From Parietichytrium sp. I65-24A (Eukaryota > Sar > Bigyra > Thraustochytrida > Thraustochytriidae): a stretch of DNA of 64,000 nucleotides. Below are positions 10,737 to 22,843 of the stretch, piece by piece; position 1 is the stretch's first letter; every line of letters starts with the position of its first letter. The translations under genes were made by a program, and so were the position numbers. The notes below the pieces were generated by a model. That model was not told where the DNA came from. It worked only from the letters and a program-made list of their open reading frames with translations, and ran no database searches. The stretch spans positions 62,001 to 126,000 of the forward strand of contig BLSF01000003.1 in the NCBI GenBank assembly GCA_012862575.1, read 5' to 3'.

Positions 10737-13700
10737 TCACTCTGACTCGTCTGCCTCAAAGCTCTTCTGCGTGTTGTAGGTAACGCGCTCGTTGCCAAGA
10801 AGCGTGATGCGCTCGTTGCCGTCGCTGCCAGGATTAGATCCAATGCTGGACGAGCGCTTGTCTGGGCGATAGCCCTTCGACCAGTGGTCACGGTCGATAG
10901 AGCCTCGCGAAAGACCTCTCTTGCCACGCACAGCGCGTCTGCAGCTTCTGAAAAGCTGCACAAATACGCTTTGCACGGTATGTCCGGACTCGCGAACCTC
11001 GAAAATCATCAAAATGACCGCTGCCATTCCATAACCAAAACAGTACTTGAGTGGAAAGTCTCCAACAGTGCGCGATGGAAAGCCATAGCTCGACGAAATG
11101 CCATATTCGTCAAGCTCGAAGGAGTGCACGGCACCCACAAAGGATAGGGCAGATGCGAGAAGCATCCATCCCGCGGCATTGCGGAAGTTACGATCAATGA
11201 TTTCGACAAGCATACTGGATAGGAAGATGGAAGACAGCAAATATCCGCGCGAAAGAGAGATAAGCCCATACACGTATACCCCGTTTCCTTCAAGCGTCTG
11301 CATCACCTTGTCAAATGGAATCTGAACGCTAGTGTCTGGAGTCGCGGACGCCTCTGAGAGGACAGTGCCACACGCAGGAAGCGCGGCCTGGATGTATTGT
11401 AGCGCCCAAGCCGCAAGCGCTGGAAGGAGGCCAAGGGCGACTGCAGCAGCGTGTGACTTGGAAGAGTTGGCTTCCTGGATGTATTCGTCGTCGCGATCAA
11501 AAGCTTGTGCGGTCACCACGATTCCGATCCACATCAGTACACCCACACCAGCCACCTCGGGAACAATCCTCATCACCTCAGATGTGCCGTTGGTGATTCC
11601 CAGAATGATGACACTGATGGCGCTCACATACGAGTACTCCGCCGTAGCTCCCATGGACTTGAATGCGGAGTGGCCAATGTAGACACAAGTTGGGAATGGG
11701 TTTCCAAAGAGTGCGCCGATAATGGTGACCAATGCGTCCAAAGCAAGACCCCAGCGGACACTGTATTCGTCGCCCACAGCTGCTGCACCCTCGAGGCACG
11801 ACAAGTTTGTGACAATGTTGACAATCAACAACGGAATTACTACAGTGATCGACGACCACGTTCGTTCATCGGAGAGTGCCACGAGCACCTCCGGGAGGCT
11901 AGACTTGGGGAAGAAAAAGGATCCCTCAATGTCGTTGGCATGCACGTTCTCCTTTTGAGAGCCCTCGGAAGCCGGGTCCATCAGAGAGATATCCAGAAAC
12001 TTGGCTGTCCAAAGCACAACGGATCCAAGCACCAAGGCCAAGAGACCGGCAGGAATTTTATGCGGAAGTTGCACGTTTGATCCGTAACAAACCAGGATGA
12101 TGATCAACGGGATGAGCGCCACCGCAGGATTGGAAAAGATTTGGACCGTGAAAGTCATGGCAATAAAGGTGAGGGAGACGCCTGCCATAGCGGACATCAT
12201 GGCCGCGCGTGGCACGACCTTGCGAATCTTATCCACGAGAAAGAGGCACGGCAACTCGAGCACGCCAAGAATAAAGCACGAGGCGAGACCGGTGCGGTAG
12301 GCAAGGTGAGCATCGCCAGTTTTCTGGAACACGGGCGCCATGATGAGCATTGTGAATGCAAAGAACAGCACAGTACTAATTCCGTGTGGAAGTGCAGTGA
12401 ATTTGTTAGCCTCATTGGGCCTGTTTTTCAGTGCTTGCACAGACATAATTTCAGCCCATCCTCCAAAAATAATGTTGCCCACAAAGACTGTGAGGGTCGC
12501 ACCAGGGACGATCGAGTCCACAACAACATTTTGCTCAATCCCGACCTTGAATCGCAAAGAAGAGAGAATGTTGAGAAGTAAAATCAAAGTGTTCAGGAAC
12601 TGCCCGAAACCTGCGTCCATGTTTCCTGCTGTCACAGTCGAGGCGAGTCTGGCCTTGAGTCGCGGAAACCAACCAGTCTTTTTCAAGTTGAGTTCCTGGC
12701 CAGAGCGCATGAGCAGGGCCCGCTTTTCCGCGAGCCACTGCGTCGAAGGCGATCGCGACATGTGTGCACCGAGCTCGGCCTTCTCTGCGCCGTCCATCTC
12801 GCTCCCTGGGCCGTCATCGTCTTCCAGAATCGCAGCGGAGTGGCTCCAGCCCGCAGCGACAGAAGCAACGTTGGCTCCAAAGCAGCGGACGCGTGCCGGC
12901 TTGACTTGCTCTGAGAAGGTGACACCAAGCCCCAGCTGACCATCGTCGTTGCGTCCGAAAGCATACATACGCTTGGCCCCATCACTGTTCGCAAAAGCAA
13001 AAGCAAAACATGTACATTCAAAGGTTAGTAACGCTGTTGCGCATCGACGCCGACTTGCCGACGAGAAATGTTTACTTACCTGGATCGAGATGTGATCACC
13101 AGAGTATGGCGGCCACCGCCAGCCACGCTGTGCACGGCATTCGAGAGACTTGTCACCATGACCGGCACCAGCGAGTAAGGACTGTTTCCGGTACTCATGC
13201 CGAGCTGGCCGTACTGGTTCCAGCCCCACGACCAGAGCGCAGAATAGCCAGATTCAGTGGCATCGATACTGGAGTAGTTCTTTTCAAATTGCATAATTGC
13301 AAGACTGTGCCTGTAACCACAAGAGATCTGCGTAATTCTAATACTTTGCGAGGTCTGGAAGAGGTGCTGCTGGTTTGGAAACATCACCTCCACAGGCTCC
13401 TTGCGAGTCTTTCGGTCGTCCAAACCGAGCTGACCATACGAACCCCACCCGAAGGCGAAGAGGCGGTTCGCAAGTCCACTCTGACGCTTGCCAATTTGCA
13501 CAGGGTTCTCAACCAACACCAAGGTATGCCTTGAGCCGCACGCTACCTGGGAAACATTGGTCAGGCTCTCAAGGAGCATGGGCTCCAAGACTGGCTCGTC
13601 AACATCGTGGCCAGTGGCTCCATCGTCGTTGCATCCCCACGTGTAGAGGCCGCCGTTCGCAGCCACTGCGACGGAGTGCACGCGGCCACATGCAATCTTT

Positions 13701-14253
13701 GTGACTGGTACGCCTTCGTCGACGAGGGATTTGACCAGCGTCGGCACCTTGCACGGTTCGCGAGTTCCCAGTCCAAGCTGGCCCTCGTCGTTGCGTCCCC
13801 ATGCATATACTTGACCGTTGGCAGAGAGGGCCAGTGTATGCGCTCCGCGCGCAGCGATTTGCACGATGACGACATCCTCGAGGGTCTGAATGAGCCGCGG
13901 CACAGTTGCCAGCGACGCGCCTTTGGTGTGGCCCAGCTGGTAGTCATCACCTCTTCCCCAAGAGAACACATTGCCGCGCTTCGTAAGCGCCAGCGTGTAC
14001 CTGCTCCCGCACACCACCTGCGTCAACACGCTGGATTCCATGGCCGCAACCGACTGGGGAATAACCTGCGCTTCGTTTCAATTTCACCAAGCACCGGAAC
14101 CAACCGCTATTAGTTTCGCGCTGCAACCCATGCAACCCATGCAACCCGAGCGCCCCCAGTCCTTCCTCCCGCCACCGCCAAACTCACCCTGCTGTCAGAA
14201 TCGCCATGGCCCAGCTGCGAATTCTGATTCCATCCCCAACTCAGAAGCACCAT
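10737..14253 (-). CDS. RCC1-type seven-bladed propeller fused to an NCS2/AZG-like nucleobase permease domain
   Basis: Three exons, 14253-14188, 14065-13080 and 12984-10737, with introns of 122 and 95 nt (GTGAGT...CAG and GTAAGT...CAG). They join in phase to 1099 aa. Exon 1 supplies the first blade strand (SWGWNQNSQLGHGD). Seven repeats carry the W/F-G-x-N-x-x-G/Q-LG and V-x-x-V-x-CG-x-x-H-T-L signatures through about residue 415, enough for a closed RCC1 propeller. From about residue 465 to 1025 the protein is a polytopic membrane domain with about 12 hydrophobic segments, including IPRAA-like VPRAAMMSAMAGVSLTFIAM and an NxxFGNPFPTCVYIGHSAFK-like stretch, resembling the xanthine/uracil and AZG permease families. 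The C-tail is charged. Frame continuity across both junctions argues that the fusion is real. Substrate is unknown; the permease family assignment is less certain than the RCC1 part. Confidence 0.87.
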
Positions 14254-14478
14254 CTTGCGCCGCCTTCAGCTTCTGCGCGCCTGCCCGAGCACCAACAACG
14301 AGCCTCCACCGAGCTGCTTGCCAGCACCAAAGCCCCAAAGCCGAAGAGACCGAAACGACCGAAACGACCGAATCAATCAAAACAATTTCGACAAGATCAC
14401 GGGCCAGGGAGGCGCGCTGTGACTCTGACTTTCTCACTCTCACTCTCACTCTCGCAACCTCGACCGAGTGCGGAAGAG

Positions 14479-14502
14479 TGACTGACTGACTGACTGACTG
14501 AG
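14479..14502. repeat. (GACT)n microsatellite
   Basis: Six contiguous GACT/TGAC units about 230 bp upstream of the RCC1-permease start codon (minus-strand gene). Confidence 0.85.
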
Positions 14503-15824
14503 ACACCCAACGTGAATTTGACTCACATCCTCTCTATCTCTCTCACTCTACATAGCTATCTGTTCATCCATCTCTCTATCTCTCGTTATCTCACTAAGAC
14601 TTATCCCTCTCTCTCTCCGCGAGACTCGGAAGATACGGGTAAGAAGCGTTACCGGATTCACTAGAAGAGCCAAGATAGATGAATAGGTACTCTAGTGAGA
14701 GAGAGAGGTGAAAAAGAGTCTTAGTCTGAGAATGTAGAACTAATTATTCGTTCATGTGGAAAAGAAGGGACGCAAGGAAGGAAGGAAGGTAAATAAGTAT
14801 AAGATTGCCGCCATTGCTTCTTCTTCACATGTCAATGTCAATGATGATCATCTTCGTCTTCATCGTCATCTTCCTTTACCTTTTACTTCTTTTGCTTCTG
14901 CGATGGAATGGATGGAATGGAATGGGTTGGCATTCATCGTTTGAGAGCTGTCCAAGGTGCCCGAAGTGTTCCATGTGTCCGAAGCGTCCGAGCTCAACTT
15001 GAAGCTCTTGGAGAGGCCGGCGAAACGACCGAGCAAGTTCATTCATTCATTCATTCAACAGCGTTCAACAGTCGAGGTTGAACTAGCTGAACTGCTTGAT
15101 TCGTGAGTTCCGGACTCGGGATCGTGGAGGATCGACGGGATGCAAGTAGTCTTTGACATCGAAGCTCAGTCGAATCGCTTCGTGGTCGTGTGTGACTGAC
15201 TGATAGATGGGTATTGATTGATTGATTGATTGGCAAGTGGTTCGAGCTGAGGGTGCTCTTGCGAGCTTTGATGTCCAAAGCGTTTGGCTCACTGGACAGG
15301 CCACTAACCAATGGATGAATGCAACAGCAATGGCAATACGCACGAGCGAGCTCCGTCTTCCCACGCATCTCCTCCTCTGCCAGCAGAAGCATAAACCAAC
15401 TGTAAGCTCACCCATCCTCCCGCCACAGATTCACAATCACAGATTCACAGGTTCAACCCACTGTGGCATTTGCGGGCCAGTTGCACTGGCGAAAGACGAT
15501 AAGTTGATCGATCAATCTCAATCCCTTTCATCAATCAAGAGTTAAAAAACATCTTGTCTTGTCTTGTCGTGAAAACTTTAAAAACCGTGAAAAGCATAAA
15601 CGCGATGTTCACAAGTTCGAGTTGAGCGCCACGGAAGCGAGCAGAAGCGAAAAGAACTTTTGAAAGCGCTCCCTCCCTCCCTCTCTCTTCCGCTCTTTTA
15701 GATCGTCCACGCTCGCGAGCGCGATAGCGATAGGTGCACCTATGGGGGCCGTTAGCGTCGGAGCTTTGCACCTTGCACCCTCCCGCGGGTTGGCGTTTTC
15801 CATAAGTTGTTAGACCGGGATCCC

Positions 15825-16475
15825 TCAGGCTCGCCGGTCCGTCTCGAGACTCCCTGTGACTCGACTTGGCTGTTGGTTTTGAGGTTGCTGTCTCCGTGTC
15901 GCGAGACTTTGAGCCGTCACGAGCGCAAGTTGACGTGTAATTTGGCGCCCAAACTGTTCCGCTTCTCGTAGAATTGCTATGAGCGAATGAGCTTCAAGAC
16001 CCCCCATTTGCATGCCTCTGTTCTGACTTTGAATTATGAATCTTCTTCTTCTTCTTTTTAACATAAAATCAAATCGACTGCTTTCGGCAGTGCTGCAAGA
16101 GGCGAGGAGGTACCGGTACGGAGGTAGGGAGCGATCTTTTCGCACACTGCACACAACGTCTTTCGCAGTCAATTTTGAAAGACAAAACTTAACTTTGTGT
16201 GATTCGTTGCCCACCAAGCGATCAAAAGGACGAACAGAGCCGCCGAGCACAAGCTGATCGACGGCTGCGACAATTTGACTCCTCAAAGTCTCCAACGCCA
16301 ACAGTACGTCGAGCTCATAAAACTGCGACGAAAACGCCAACTGTGCATGAACACCATCATTCCGCACAGTATTAGTACCGGTAGACTTTGAGCTCGAAGA
16401 CGCGCGCAGGAGGCAAACATCGGCAGTCGTCCGGTATAGACGAATCAAGGCAGATAGTGCCGCATTGGGTGGCAT
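15825..16475 (-). CDS. Weak hypothetical ORF
   Basis: 216 codons from ATG 16475, open without introns. The product has no recognisable domain, contains a KRRRRRF run that comes from an AAGAAG-type microsatellite, and is rich in Ser/Arg/Leu. An ORF this long is not far from what chance could give in a window of this size, so treat it as doubtful. Confidence 0.22.
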   Translation of the reverse strand: MPPNAALSALIRLYRTTADVCLLRASSSSKSTGTNTVRNDGVHAQLAFSSQFYELDVLLALETLRSQIVAAVDQLVLGGSVRPFDRLVGNESHKVKFCLSKLTAKDVVCSVRKDRSLPPYRYLLASCSTAESSRFDFMLKRRRRRFIIQSQNRGMQMGGLEAHSLIAILREAEQFGRQITRQLALVTAQSLATRRQQPQNQQPSRVTGSLETDRRA

Positions 16476-17032
16476 GCAACTGACAGCATGTCGTGAGAAT
16501 GTCACTTGCTCCTTTCGTTACTTTCGCGTGGCAGCACTTGTCTTCTTGAGTAGGTCTTTCACTCTTTGAAAATTTCTTATACTTTGAGTTAATCACATTT
16601 TAATGAAGATCGAAATGCTCGGAGTTTTCACTTTAAAATTCGGCCGTAAAACAAGTGCCTTGGAAACATTTGCGAAAAGGTTTGCGCCTTGAAATCAGTC
16701 AAATTCAAAAGAGCCAAGGTCATGACAAGTTTACTACATTTTTCTCCTCAAGTATTTACAAGCTATCTACCGTGTCAAGGACGGGCCTAGAGCGAAACGA
16801 ACGAAAAGATGTTGCGCTTGTGACTGCGAGCCTCAACCTGGCGTTTTGATGCTTTTTGAGGCGACATTGAAAAGCTCGGAATCGAGCGGATGATCCGTGT
16901 CAATTCATTGACGGTTTCAGTTGGCATCGCACAGCGCACGGAGCGCATATTTTTTGTTTGTGAATATTGTGAATATGAATGCGAATCATCTCGAGAAGGA
17001 CGCACGGTGTCCCAAAGAGCATCACCAATCGA

Positions 17033-18241
17033 TCAATGGGGGCTGCCAATGTACAGGCCATACAAGCTGACGAGGAGCTCGAGTGTGATTAGAAAAATAA
17101 TCATCCATTCTAAACGCTCGGCTTTCTCGGTGTGTAACAGCTCCACGAAAAACCTCATGTTGTGCTGAAGGTAGTCAGTCTTGGTGTTGAGGATGTCCCA
17201 TCGAGTGTCGATTTCAAACTCTTCGCGCAGTCCTTCCCAGATAGTAAAGTACTTTTCGTACTTCCAGACAGTGTCACGCATCCTTGTTCGGTCCAGCACA
17301 CCGAGTTTTACGATAACGTCCGAGAGAACGGTGTTTGACTCGCGCAAAATACGAAACATCAATTTGGTCTGGGCTGGATTATACATGTGCGTCGCAGCAC
17401 CAGACTCAACGTTTGCTTTATCAAAGCTGTGGAGCATCCCGTCCACAACCTGCTCAGAGTGCCCCAGCGCAACCGACTGACCCAACACCGACGAGATGAC
17501 CCTAATGTTGCTTATATCAAGCTTTTGAAGAACGAGCCTGTTTGCCTTGAAAGCGCTCCAGTTTTCCAAGGAGCCATCTACCTCTACCGTGAAGTCATCG
17601 CTGCCAGAAGTTCCGCCGATCAGGTACCCTTCGCAAAACTGCTGTGCTTGAGCGATTGACTCGGTTTGCAACACCTCGTCACAGTTGAAGAACACCACAG
17701 CGCCATAGTCAAAGAAAACCGCATACGGAGGGAACTGGCTTCCTGGCTCGGTCGCAGAATTGCTCGTGTCCACTACCTCATTCGAACTTTCTTCATTTTC
17801 TGGCGGCGGAGGTGGCGGGGGCCGAATATTCCTTCCGCCGTGCCTCTTGCCGATCTCCCCATTTTCTTGAAACGAAATAATTAAACTGTCTGCCTCGAGC
17901 CAATTCCGCTGACGTCCGTACATCTTTTGGAACATGGGCACCACATTGATCTTGCGGGCGATATAATATGCCCGCACGTTTCCTACACCGTCGCTCCTTG
18001 GCACAACGAACCTGTTCGGGCTCACATTCGCTGGGTCCACCAACGAAAAGCTCTCCTGGCCGTCATCAGACATGAATCTGCGTTGTGAGCCCCATGGGCT
18101 ACCTAGCACCTCTCTCTTGCCACGCGAAATCGCATCCACATTCAGCGCCCCAAAGCTGGGCGCCCTGAGATGCTCTGCGGCCCATTTCACCGGCAACGCA
18201 GAAGGCGTCATACACCTGCGCCAAAAGCTAGTGCCCAGCAT
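17033..18241 (-). CDS. RMD1/RMND1-family (DUF155) mitochondrial protein
   Basis: 402 aa from the ATG at 18241. The family (yeast Rmd1/Rmd8, human RMND1) is membrane-anchored; RMND1 acts in mitochondrial translation. The N-terminus is basic with a presequence look (MLGTSFWRRCMTPSALPVKW). Family features seen: VRAYYIARKINVVPMFQKMY near the start of the domain, AVFFDYGAVVFFNCDE in the middle, DISNIRVISSVLGQSVAL, and a C-terminal block (DILNTKTDYLQHNMRFFVEL) followed by LEWMIIFLITLELLVSLYGL, the usual single membrane segment close to the C-terminus. A loop with seven consecutive prolines near residue 140 is lineage-specific. No intron. Family assignment is strong; mitochondrial location is inferred from the N-terminus and the family. 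Confidence 0.9.
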   Translation of the reverse strand: MLGTSFWRRCMTPSALPVKWAAEHLRAPSFGALNVDAISRGKREVLGSPWGSQRRFMSDDGQESFSLVDPANVSPNRFVVPRSDGVGNVRAYYIARKINVVPMFQKMYGRQRNWLEADSLIISFQENGEIGKRHGGRNIRPPPPPPPENEESSNEVVDTSNSATEPGSQFPPYAVFFDYGAVVFFNCDEVLQTESIAQAQQFCEGYLIGGTSGSDDFTVEVDGSLENWSAFKANRLVLQKLDISNIRVISSVLGQSVALGHSEQVVDGMLHSFDKANVESGAATHMYNPAQTKLMFRILRESNTVLSDVIVKLGVLDRTRMRDTVWKYEKYFTIWEGLREEFEIDTRWDILNTKTDYLQHNMRFFVELLHTEKAERLEWMIIFLITLELLVSLYGLYIGSPH

Positions 18242-21236
18242 CTTGTACCCCACAAACCTTTACGTGCGACGCACTTGCACAAGAAGCAATCCCGAGCAGA
18301 ATCACAGCCAACAGATCGATATATAGATAGATAGATACACACACCTAACAACCTTGGAAATCGGTGACGGACAGGATCCCAATCCAGAGCTACTCTTCCG
18401 AAAGGCTTTTCGTCACTCCAAGAGCATCCTACTTGCTTGCAGTCACGCTTGTTCCACTTGTCCCGCTTCCCAGTACGCGCTCGAAGGCCAAGTCTTCAAA
18501 GACACGAACGACTTGCCTTGCAAACTCTTCGCAGCCGGCAGATACAGAAGCGGATGACCCTCAGTCCTGTACGCGAGAGTCCCCAGCCTGTGCGTCCACA
18601 GCAAGTCTGCTTTGCTTCTCGCCTCCTTCTATAGCGACTCGTTGACTCACCGCCAAATTATGCGATGTGCAAGTTCAGTTACGAGTCTCGTCTCCCTGCG
18701 CACATGTTCCATCTGTGGCTGCGGCATTACTGCTGCCGATACGAGGTCGCGTAGGGGGCAGAAAGAATGTACGTGAGTTCATGAGTAGTTCTGAGATTCA
18801 TGAGTAGTTTAACAACGGACCCGCGAATGATTGGCTTTCGTTAGTTCAATGTTCAGTGAATGAACAGAAAATAGCAGGAGACCATCTTCAAGATGACCGA
18901 TTGAAGTGCTGGAAACGCCAGCCAATCTTCCAAATTCCAAAATTGAACCGTTGGCGAGAAGGAATGGGAGACGAGGAACGCCAGCACGGGTCGAGTGTTT
19001 GTGATTTGCTGATGTTTGGGCGTTCTATTCTACTCTGCTCTGTTCTGAGCACATGATAATCCCGACCCCGATCCCGATGCCAATGCCAATGCCTGGCGAG
19101 GAGCAATGCGAACGAATTGCGATCTCTATGGACTCGGTACTCACGGTACAGCGAAAGAGGGAAACAAAAGGCCGCGGAGCCCATTTCCCGAAGACGAGGC
19201 ACCTGAAGCGCCAGTAACTTAGCGCCAGAGAGCACTATGTGGCATCACACCTATCACACCCTTTTCATGATGTGACAATGTACCGATTCCGTGTGTTGCG
19301 TTGCTTGGAGAAGAGTGCAAATGCTCGCTTCTTCACAGTCGTTGCGCTGAGCAACAGCTAGCCTGAGCATGAGCATGAGGATATTATAGCATATTATGTT
19401 GTGTATTGGGATGCGCAAGTCAATTGTATATTGAAAGAGCTCCCCGGCACAGCTTTGCAAATTAGAAGCCGTTCTTGGCTCAAGTTCATCGAAATGCAAG
19501 TCGATCAATACAAGCAGTGCAAGCAGAAGGAGAGGGGGGGGTGGGGGGCAGCCAATCTCCAATCTCGAACAGGCCGATCCCACAGTGTTTTCGCGCAACT
19601 CGCACTTGCTTCCGTCCAACCACGATCAGTGCGTTGGCCACTCTCAGCTGCGCTTTTGACATCTTTTGACCATGCTTGCGTTGAGTTCTCCATCAACCCG
19701 AGAGGGCGTGAATTGCATGAACCAAAAATTGCAATGGCAACACCAGCAAGCGGACTACTGACTGTGAACACTAACTCCTTCTACAAGCAGTCTTGCGCCA
19801 GACGCCACAAGAGTCGCCTCGAGAGACACCAAAAGCTCCCAGAGCTGGCACATTTCGTGTCTGTCTCGCAGTCGGGGTGCAACTTTGGGTGTGTGTTCCG
19901 CTGGCAGAGCTGTGTACTAGAGCTCGGAGCGTGAGGTGGAGGTTGCGGAGGTACTCAGTACCGGTACCTAGCAGTGGTGCGGAGTCCTGCACGGACTCGT
20001 ACGGCGTAGGGGGCGCAACTTGCTTCTGGGAGCAACTGTCCATTCTACGCACTCTACGCCGTGAATTGTCGGGAACGGTTGGGGTCTTCTTGCCCAAGCG
20101 CAGCGAGATGTAATGCGATGTGCGCGAATGTGATGATGAGATGAGAGGCCCTCTTGCGTCTCCGCTGGTCAGAGTTGGTCAATGTGAATGAAAATGAATC
20201 AGAGTTCACAGCTTGGCTCTGCCATGGAGTTCAAGAGGTATCATCGGTGACTTTTCTTTCTTCTTCGCAGACCACACCACACCACACCATACCATTTGGG
20301 CACATGCTAGTACATCGAAAACCGGTACCGACAATACTCGAGCTCGCCAAGAAAGGGATACAACATTGGCAGGCGAACTGACGCACTCTGGCTCGTCACT
20401 GCGCAGCTGAGAGCAAATTACAATCTCCATTCAATGCATGAGATCCACAAGCAAGACAAAAGGCACTCAGGCAAGCAAACAACAACAAAAATGAATTATA
20501 GACAAAGGCGCCGCAGCAGCAGCTCCCACATTCAACTTGAATTTTGTAATTTTTCCGAACCGGCAATAGCACGAAATCTTGAACCTTGCAAGAGCACAAG
20601 TGGAGGTACCTAATACCGCTACCACTACGCACTTACGAATTGTAGTAGCAGTACACCTGTCACTAGCTAGCACAAAAGTCAGATTCGAAGAAATCGAGAG
20701 CGAGAGTAGTACTGCGTACTAGCACTAATACTATCCAGTGCAAGTGCTATCTATAGAGTAGTGCAACCAACACAAAAAGCGAGTCCTAGTGCTATAGTGC
20801 AATTCATTTCTTTCTCCAGTTAGCCATGTTGTTCAACTCAGTGTGCTCAATTCAAAAAGAAACGAAAAAAGGATAAAGGGAGAAGAGAGAGAAGAGAGAA
20901 GAGAGAAGGGAGAGAAGAATTTCAATAGGAGAGGGAGATTGGATCCTCATGCTCTCTTCTTTAGAGTATCTATGCTGTTGCTACCGCTTTTGTACTTGGT
21001 ACTATTAATAGAGAAGCGAACGCGCAGGGCGGGCGGCTAGGGATGAGGGGGTTTGTGGTAGATGCGACTACGGCTGCGGCTCCGAGTCGGGAGGTGTTGC
21101 AAAGCGAAAGTGGCAGCAAACCCCAAAAGCGAAAGCTCATTTGGTTTTAGACAAGATATTGTGCCGCTAATTTTTGCACAGAGTTGGCAACAGAAGCAGG
21201 AGGCGAACGGAGAGACCCAGTAAACACAGCAGCAAG
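18242..21236. other. 3-kb gene-poor region between divergent genes
   Basis: Lies between the RMD1-family gene (minus) and the UPRT gene (plus). Holds an ATAGATAGATAG run (about 18322-18334), TGCCAA repeats near 19070-19095, a CACACCACACCA run (about 20270-20290) and GAGAAGAGA repeats (about 20880-20915). Only short ORFs without family features. The final 200 bp are probably the UPRT promoter and leader. Confidence 0.55.
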
Positions 21237-21923
21237 ATGTCCGCACTCGAGCAAGTCCAGGAGAAGACCAAGGTGTACTCCCACCCTGTGGTCAAGCACA
21301 AGATGACCCAGCTCCGCCGCAAGGAGACCTCCAGCAAACACTTTCGCGAGCTGATGAAGGAGATCACAGAGTACCTCGGTTACAAGGCTACCGAGGACTT
21401 GCCGGTCAAGGAGCTCACCGTGTCCACCCCTTTCGCAGAGTTCAAGGGAGCCGAGCTCGACGCTTCCGTTTGCCTCGTGCCAATCATGCGCTCTGGACTC
21501 GGTATGGTGGATGCCATGCTCGACATTGTTCCTCTTGCGCCAGTGTTCCATCTCGGAATCTACCGCGACGTCAACACCCTCAGCCCATATGTGTACTACA
21601 ACAAGCTCCCACAGACCTGCAACGTTAAGCGTGCAATTGTGCTTGAGCCTTTGATCGCTACCGCAGGAACCATCAACGCTGCAGTCGACTTGCTCACCAA
21701 CTGGGGGGTCGAGGAAATCCACGTCATCTCCGTTATCGCCTCCGTCACTGGCCTCCAGGCCCTCTACGAAGCCTACCCAAACGTTGTTGTGCACGTAGCA
21801 GAGATTGACGATAAGCTCAGCGAGGAGGGATACATTCTCCCAGGTCTTGGAGACTCTGGTGAGCGCCTTAACAACATCTCTGCTGGCGCAAACCCAAACA
21901 AGCGCCAGAAGAAGTCTGCTTAA
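21237..21923 (+). CDS. UPRT: Uracil phosphoribosyltransferase
   Basis: 228 aa from ATG 21237 (GCAAGATGTC). Pyrimidine salvage: uracil plus PRPP gives UMP and pyrophosphate in the cytosol. Family landmarks in order: TKVYSHPVVKHKMTQLRRKE and SKHFRELMKEITEYLGYKAT at the N-terminus, the VPIMRSGLGMVDAM segment, the PRPP-binding loop region (VLEPLIATAGTINAAVDLL; most relatives have DPMLATGG here), and the uracil-binding C-terminus GYILPGLGDSGERL. It resembles the short bacterial/eukaryotic UPRT type and is not fused to uridine kinase. The tail NPNKRQKKSA is basic. No intron. The codon choice (many C-ending codons) suggests fairly high expression. Confidence 0.95.
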   Translation: MSALEQVQEKTKVYSHPVVKHKMTQLRRKETSSKHFRELMKEITEYLGYKATEDLPVKELTVSTPFAEFKGAELDASVCLVPIMRSGLGMVDAMLDIVPLAPVFHLGIYRDVNTLSPYVYYNKLPQTCNVKRAIVLEPLIATAGTINAAVDLLTNWGVEEIHVISVIASVTGLQALYEAYPNVVVHVAEIDDKLSEEGYILPGLGDSGERLNNISAGANPNKRQKKSA

Positions 21924-22843
21924 ATCGCGCGCCACGCCTACACTTTTTGTTTCATCAAATCCACCTCTCCTTGCATCATCCCCTCTCTAAAGCTCACCGT
22001 GACCCTCAAACGATAACATACCCAGATAATCGTCGTTCTGTTTGTTTTCTCGAACCACTTTTTTCCAGTTCCAGATCCCAAAGCTTTGTCGCTCGGCTCT
22101 ACTTTCGCATTTGCCACCATTTCTTCTCCGTGCAGCCTCTCAATCACGTACTCTACCCTCTGGAGCGATTGATGCCAACTTCTCGGATTGGCCTCAACAC
22201 TTGGGACCGGCAGAACAGGGAGATATTTACTACTTCACCACTATTGGTACTGACTGTGAGTGCACACAAAGCTGGCTTTTAAAAGCTACTCTGTTAACGA
22301 TGGGTAGTCAATCTGTTTGTGTGCCAAGACGACTCCTGGGTTCCAATGGCGCACCATGCGCACCATACCGGAATCTGGCGTTCACAGTCAGTAAACAAAG
22401 TGAAATGTAAACTCTGTTGTTCTTGGCGCGTCACGGCGTCACTAGCTAGAACCAGATGGTGTATCATGCAAAGTCTTTGTGTCCCGAGGTTTACAATGTT
22501 CGGCATGGATCTCTATCCTGCGGTTGGGATGAATTCCTTTTTCTGCCAGGCACAGCTTCGACGTTCTTTTTTTTCCACTCAGTGCGTGTCAGCAAAGAAA
22601 GCTCAGAAACAAACAGTTTTCATGTCAGCTCTCTGCACACATGGGAAAAGGCAGCGGCCCTCGTCGTCGGCAACCACGCCCCGTCCCCCGAGCTCCATCC
22701 GTGGACGTCAAATCTGCACAAATGTGCAAGCTCGGGTAGTCCATCTGCTGGAAAAAAAAACTCAAGGCGAACAACGGGCCAACATACTTGGAGGAGAGTA
22801 TTTCTCCGGCAATACTTTAAATAATAAAAACTAACATAGACAA
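21924..22843. other. Convergent intergenic spacer
   Basis: Between the 3' ends of UPRT and the J-protein gene. Short overlapping ORFs only; nothing recognisable on either strand. Confidence 0.55.

Larger units (their letters stand above)
14254..17032. other. 2.8-kb gene-poor, microsatellite-rich region
   Basis: Contains CGAAACGAC repeats (14336-14372), CTCTCA repeats (about 14432-14456), (GACT)n (14479-14502), TC/GA runs (14520-14620, 14695-14710), GGAA (about 14770-14788), (ATTC)n (15039-15058) and (GATT)n (15219-15232). One weak ORF is listed separately. No RNA gene recognised. Confidence 0.6.

Noticed and set aside
12997-13229. Long reading frame of the permease exon extended upstream as one ORF
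   Set aside because: This part is out of frame with the RCC1 exon; the 13079-12985 intron restores the seventh RCC1 blade exactly.
19254-19934. ORFs of 121 and 177 codons on opposite strands
   Set aside because: Overlapping, low-complexity, no domain features; likely chance.
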